7,240 nt of DNA from NCBI GenBank assembly GCA_934591725.1, contig CAKTPR010000103.1:1-7240 (forward strand). The letters run 5' to 3'. Below are positions 6,252 to 7,240 of this stretch, piece after piece. Both the position numbers and the translations under genes were made by a program. Each line of letters begins with the position of its first letter. Position 1 is the first letter of the stretch. This DNA comes from an uncultured Oscillospiraceae bacterium. Its GTDB lineage: Bacteria > Bacillota > Clostridia > Oscillospirales > Oscillospiraceae. Below the pieces are notes generated by a model that saw only the letters and a list, made by a program, of their open reading frames with translations, was not told the DNA's origin and did not search any database.

Positions 6252-6664
6252 GCACCTTTAAGCTTAGAGTCATTTCCGCCGAGGGCAGGTTCTTCGACGG
6301 CGAGTGCGAGAGCCTTGTTTTCCCGACGCTTGACGGCAAGACCGGCATCCTCGCGGATCACTGCAATATGCTCGGCGCGGTATCGCAGGGCATCGCGGAG
6401 TTCACAACGCCTGACGGCACGCGTCACGAGGTCGCTGTCGACGAGGGCTTTGTAAAGGTCGAGGACAACGACGTGCTCCTGCTCGTCGGCATCGCCGAGG
6501 ATCCGGCGAAGTCCGAAGCCAACCGCGCCCGCCGCGAGGCGCAGCGCCTCAAGGAGGAGGAGCTTCTGCGCCGCAGCATACGCGAGTATAAGGAAGCTCA
6601 GGCCACCGTCGCGAAGACCGTCAATACTCTGCGCGGCGTCGATAAAGCCGGGCAGGTACAGTAA
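6248..6664 (+). CDS. atpC: F0F1 ATP synthase epsilon subunit
   Basis: This rotor subunit binds gamma and the c-ring and often inhibits ATP hydrolysis through its C-terminal helices. The product is 138 residues, normal for the family. The N-terminal beta-sandwich (about 1-84) has the conserved GKTGILADH (30-38) and GFVKVEDNDVLLLV (67-80). Two helices follow (about 86-130), so the inhibitory arm is present. The usual Bacillus-type ATP-binding motif (I/L-D-x-x-R-A) is not obvious; instead the segment after the sandwich reads EDPAKSEANRARREA. The start overlaps the atpD stop by four bases (ATGA), with GGAG at 6235-6238 upstream. It is the last gene of the operon, followed within 15 bases by a terminator. 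Confidence 0.96.
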   Translation: MSTFKLRVISAEGRFFDGECESLVFPTLDGKTGILADHCNMLGAVSQGIAEFTTPDGTRHEVAVDEGFVKVEDNDVLLLVGIAEDPAKSEANRARREAQRLKEEELLRRSIREYKEAQATVAKTVNTLRGVDKAGQVQ

Positions 6665-6676
6665 CAGACCAAGACC

Positions 6677-6715
6677 AAAACGCAGGGATCACGTTCGTGG
6701 TTCCTGCGTTTTTCG
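6677..6715 (+). terminator. Rho-independent terminator of the atp operon
   Basis: AACGCAGG (6679-6686) pairs with CCTGCGTT (6703-6710). Inside it, GATCAC (6687-6692) pairs with GTGGTT (6697-6702), using two G-U pairs around a GTTC loop (6693-6696). This 14-bp stem runs into TTTTT (6709-6713). Upstream A residues (6677-6680) make it partly usable from the other strand too. Confidence 0.9.
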
Positions 6716-6718
6716 TGC

Positions 6719-6747
6719 TTGCCTATGCATCACCGGCATGTTATAAT
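6719..6747 (+). promoter_or_regulatory. Extended -10 promoter of the cobalamin-controlled transcript
   Basis: A perfect -10 box TATAAT (6742-6747) is preceded by TGT (6739-6741), forming an extended -10. A -35-like TTGCCT (6719-6724) lies exactly 17 bases upstream. The expected start near 6754 falls one or two bases before the closing helix of the riboswitch, which supports both calls. The -35 box sits directly behind the atp terminator. Confidence 0.8.
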
Positions 6748-6755
6748 CTCTGCGT

Positions 6756-6939
6756 AATTGAATATCCTTTGCGGCGCCGGTTGTAATGACCGGCCTAACA
6801 AGGAATCCGGTGCGAATCCGGAGCAGTCCCGCTGCTGTATTTGGGGACAAGGGCGCATGAATGTCACTGGGAGCGATTCCGGGAAGGCGCGTTCGAGGAC
6901 GATCCATAAGTCAGAAGACTTACCGTAAAGGAAGCAATT
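6756..6939 (+). promoter_or_regulatory. Cobalamin riboswitch aptamer, class I-like
   Basis: The conserved B12-box core is visible: AAGGAATCCGGTGCGAATCC (6800-6819), then GGAGCAGTCCCGCTGCTGTA, a CACTGGG element (6865-6871), GGGAAGGCGCG (6881-6891), and AAGTCAGAAGAC (6908-6919). P1 closes the aptamer by pairing CCTTTGCGG (6766-6774) with CCGTAAAGG (6923-6931), with one G-U pair. It is extended by AATTG (6756-6760) with CAATT (6935-6939). GCCGGT (6776-6781) and ACCGGC (6789-6794) form the next hairpin. AGCAG/CTGCT forms another hairpin within the core. The long peripheral part with CACTGGG/GGGAAG suggests the adenosylcobalamin-type class I. Ligand binding would lower expression of the downstream gene. 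Confidence 0.93.
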
Positions 6940-6973
6940 CAACCGTCCCGAGGAGGAGCAGGCTGATTTTTTT

Positions 6974-6993
6974 GGCACAGGGAAACCTGTGTC
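6974..6993 (+). other. GAAA-tetraloop hairpin between aptamer and terminator
   Basis: GGCACAGG (6974-6981) pairs with CCTGTGTC (6986-6993), with one G-U pair, around a GAAA loop. It is preceded by a run of seven T residues (6967-6973) but has no U-tract after it, so it is not itself a terminator. It may be the 3' accessory stem of the riboswitch or part of the switching structure. Confidence 0.5.
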
Positions 6994-7005
6994 CTGTTGT
7001 CATGC

Positions 7006-7037
7006 TGCGGTCTCTTCGGTGAAGAGACCGCATTTTT
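7006..7037 (+). terminator. Riboswitch-controlled intrinsic terminator
   Basis: TGCGGTCTCTTC (7006-7017) and GAAGAGACCGCA (7021-7032) form a perfect 12-bp stem with a very short loop (GGT), followed by TTTTT (7033-7037). Its position between the aptamer and the next gene marks it as the expression platform: termination when cobalamin is bound, read-through when it is scarce. Confidence 0.9.
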
Positions 7038-7136
7038 GCGCTCCCGGGACGGCACCAAACCGGAAGGAGAGAACTTTAGAAGTGAACTGGATGTGCGCGG
7101 ACGCTTCCGAACTGTTCAGAAGCATCACCTACGAAT

Positions 7137-7171
7137 AAGCTCGTGCCGGTCGATGACAGCCATACGAGTTT
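7137..7171 (+). other. Hairpin just upstream of the last gene's ribosome binding site
   Basis: AAGCTCGT (7137-7144) pairs with ACGAGTTT (7164-7171), with one G-U pair, ending four bases before GGAGGA (7175-7180). A short inner GTC/GAC pairing is possible. It does not cover the ribosome binding site, so it could keep that site exposed or protect the RNA end. Confidence 0.4.
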
Positions 7172-7184
7172 ATTGGAGGAATTT

Positions 7185-7240
7185 ATGAAAAGATTTTTGT
7201 CATTTATACTTTCGCTTATAATGCTGCTGAGCCTTGTGCC
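7185..7240 (+). CDS. Secreted protein under cobalamin control, N-terminal signal peptide (partial)
   Basis: Only the first 18 codons are inside the window: MKRFLSFILSLIMLLSLV, followed by a Pro codon cut by the edge. This is a classic start of a Gram-positive secretory signal peptide, with a KR n-region and a leucine/isoleucine-rich core. GGAGGA at 7175-7180 is a strong ribosome binding site four bases before the ATG. The gene follows a cobalamin riboswitch with its terminator, so it is probably repressed when B12 is plentiful. In Firmicutes, genes in this setting include corrinoid-binding surface proteins, substrate-binding proteins of B12 or cobalt transporters, and large multidomain wall proteins. 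The type cannot be told from the signal peptide. No lipobox cysteine is visible in the part present. Confidence 0.8.
   Translation, partial: MKRFLSFILSLIMLLSLV

Larger units (their letters stand above)
6944..7052 (+). other. Long-range helix enclosing the riboswitch expression platform
   Basis: CCGTCCCG (6944-6951) is perfectly complementary to CGGGACGG (7045-7052). GGAG (6953-6956) can continue the pairing with CTCC (7041-7044) across one bulged A. The 12-bp GC-rich helix would enclose the small hairpin (6974-6993) and the terminator (7006-7037). Its 3' arm is made only after the terminator U-tract, so it forms only in read-through RNA. The complementarity is seen; the role is not known. 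Confidence 0.5.

Noticed and set aside
436..6664. An N-ATPase type operon, which also lacks delta
   Set aside because: N-ATPases have beta and epsilon first and carry extra atpQ/atpR genes; here the order is the canonical a-c-b-alpha-gamma-beta-epsilon.
6972..7022. TTG-initiated 16-codon frame behind AGGAGG (6952-6957) in the riboswitch platform
   Set aside because: Spacing of 14 bases is long, the start is TTG, and the frame runs into the terminator stem; the purine-rich run is better explained as one arm of the long-range helix.
1..7240. CRISPR arrays, tRNA, rRNA, insertion sequences or attachment sites
   Set aside because: No repeat-spacer pattern, cloverleaf, rRNA core motif, transposase or terminal inverted repeats were seen.

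Overview
The window carries a complete F-type ATP synthase (atp) operon on the + strand. Before it is the tail of a gene that reads like PolC-type DNA polymerase III. After it come a cobalamin riboswitch and the first codons of a secreted protein. The PolC-like end, strong Shine-Dalgarno sites, SigA-type promoters, a T-box-free leader and GC-rich coding DNA all point to a high-GC member of the Firmicutes, most likely an anaerobic Clostridia (Oscillospiraceae-like) bacterium. The taxonomic placement is an inference from these signs only.

Layout: 1-81 is the C-terminal end of the PolC-like gene, closed by a rho-independent terminator at 111-157. The stretch 160-435 has no gene. It holds an AT-rich segment with small inverted repeats, a good promoter (-35 at 298, -10 at 321) and a leader hairpin. 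Next come atpB (a), atpE (c), atpF (b), atpA (alpha), atpG (gamma), atpD (beta) and atpC (epsilon), from 436 to 6664. They are tightly packed, with 1- to 4-base overlaps at three junctions, and end at a strong terminator (6677-6715). The genes follow the canonical order, but no separate atpH (delta) lies between atpF and atpA.

The main discovery candidate is in atpA. Its product is 587 residues, about 75 longer than a normal alpha subunit. The extra N-terminal part (about residues 7-77) looks like the C-terminal domain of the delta subunit (OSCP family), joined directly to an otherwise full-length alpha. The N-terminal helical-bundle domain of delta, which normally sits on top of F1, is not encoded anywhere in the operon. 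No ATG, GTG or TTG codon is in frame between codons 8 and 112, so a normal-length alpha cannot be started separately from a standard start codon. If this is the working enzyme, each F1 would carry three tethered delta C-terminal domains facing one b-subunit stalk, a stator layout different from the textbook one.

A second oddity is subunit c. It has an apparent cleavable signal peptide followed by an Ala/Asp-rich segment with aspartate at every fifth residue, encoded by 15-bp tandem units. Its ion-binding positions look proton-type rather than sodium-type.

From 6719 to the end, an extended -10 promoter drives a class I-like cobalamin riboswitch (P1 closing at 6756-6939). An intrinsic terminator (7006-7037) serves as expression platform, and a long GC-rich helix can enclose it. 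The controlled gene starts at 7185 with a signal peptide and runs off the window. It is plausibly involved in corrinoid capture or uptake, but its function cannot be read from 18 residues.
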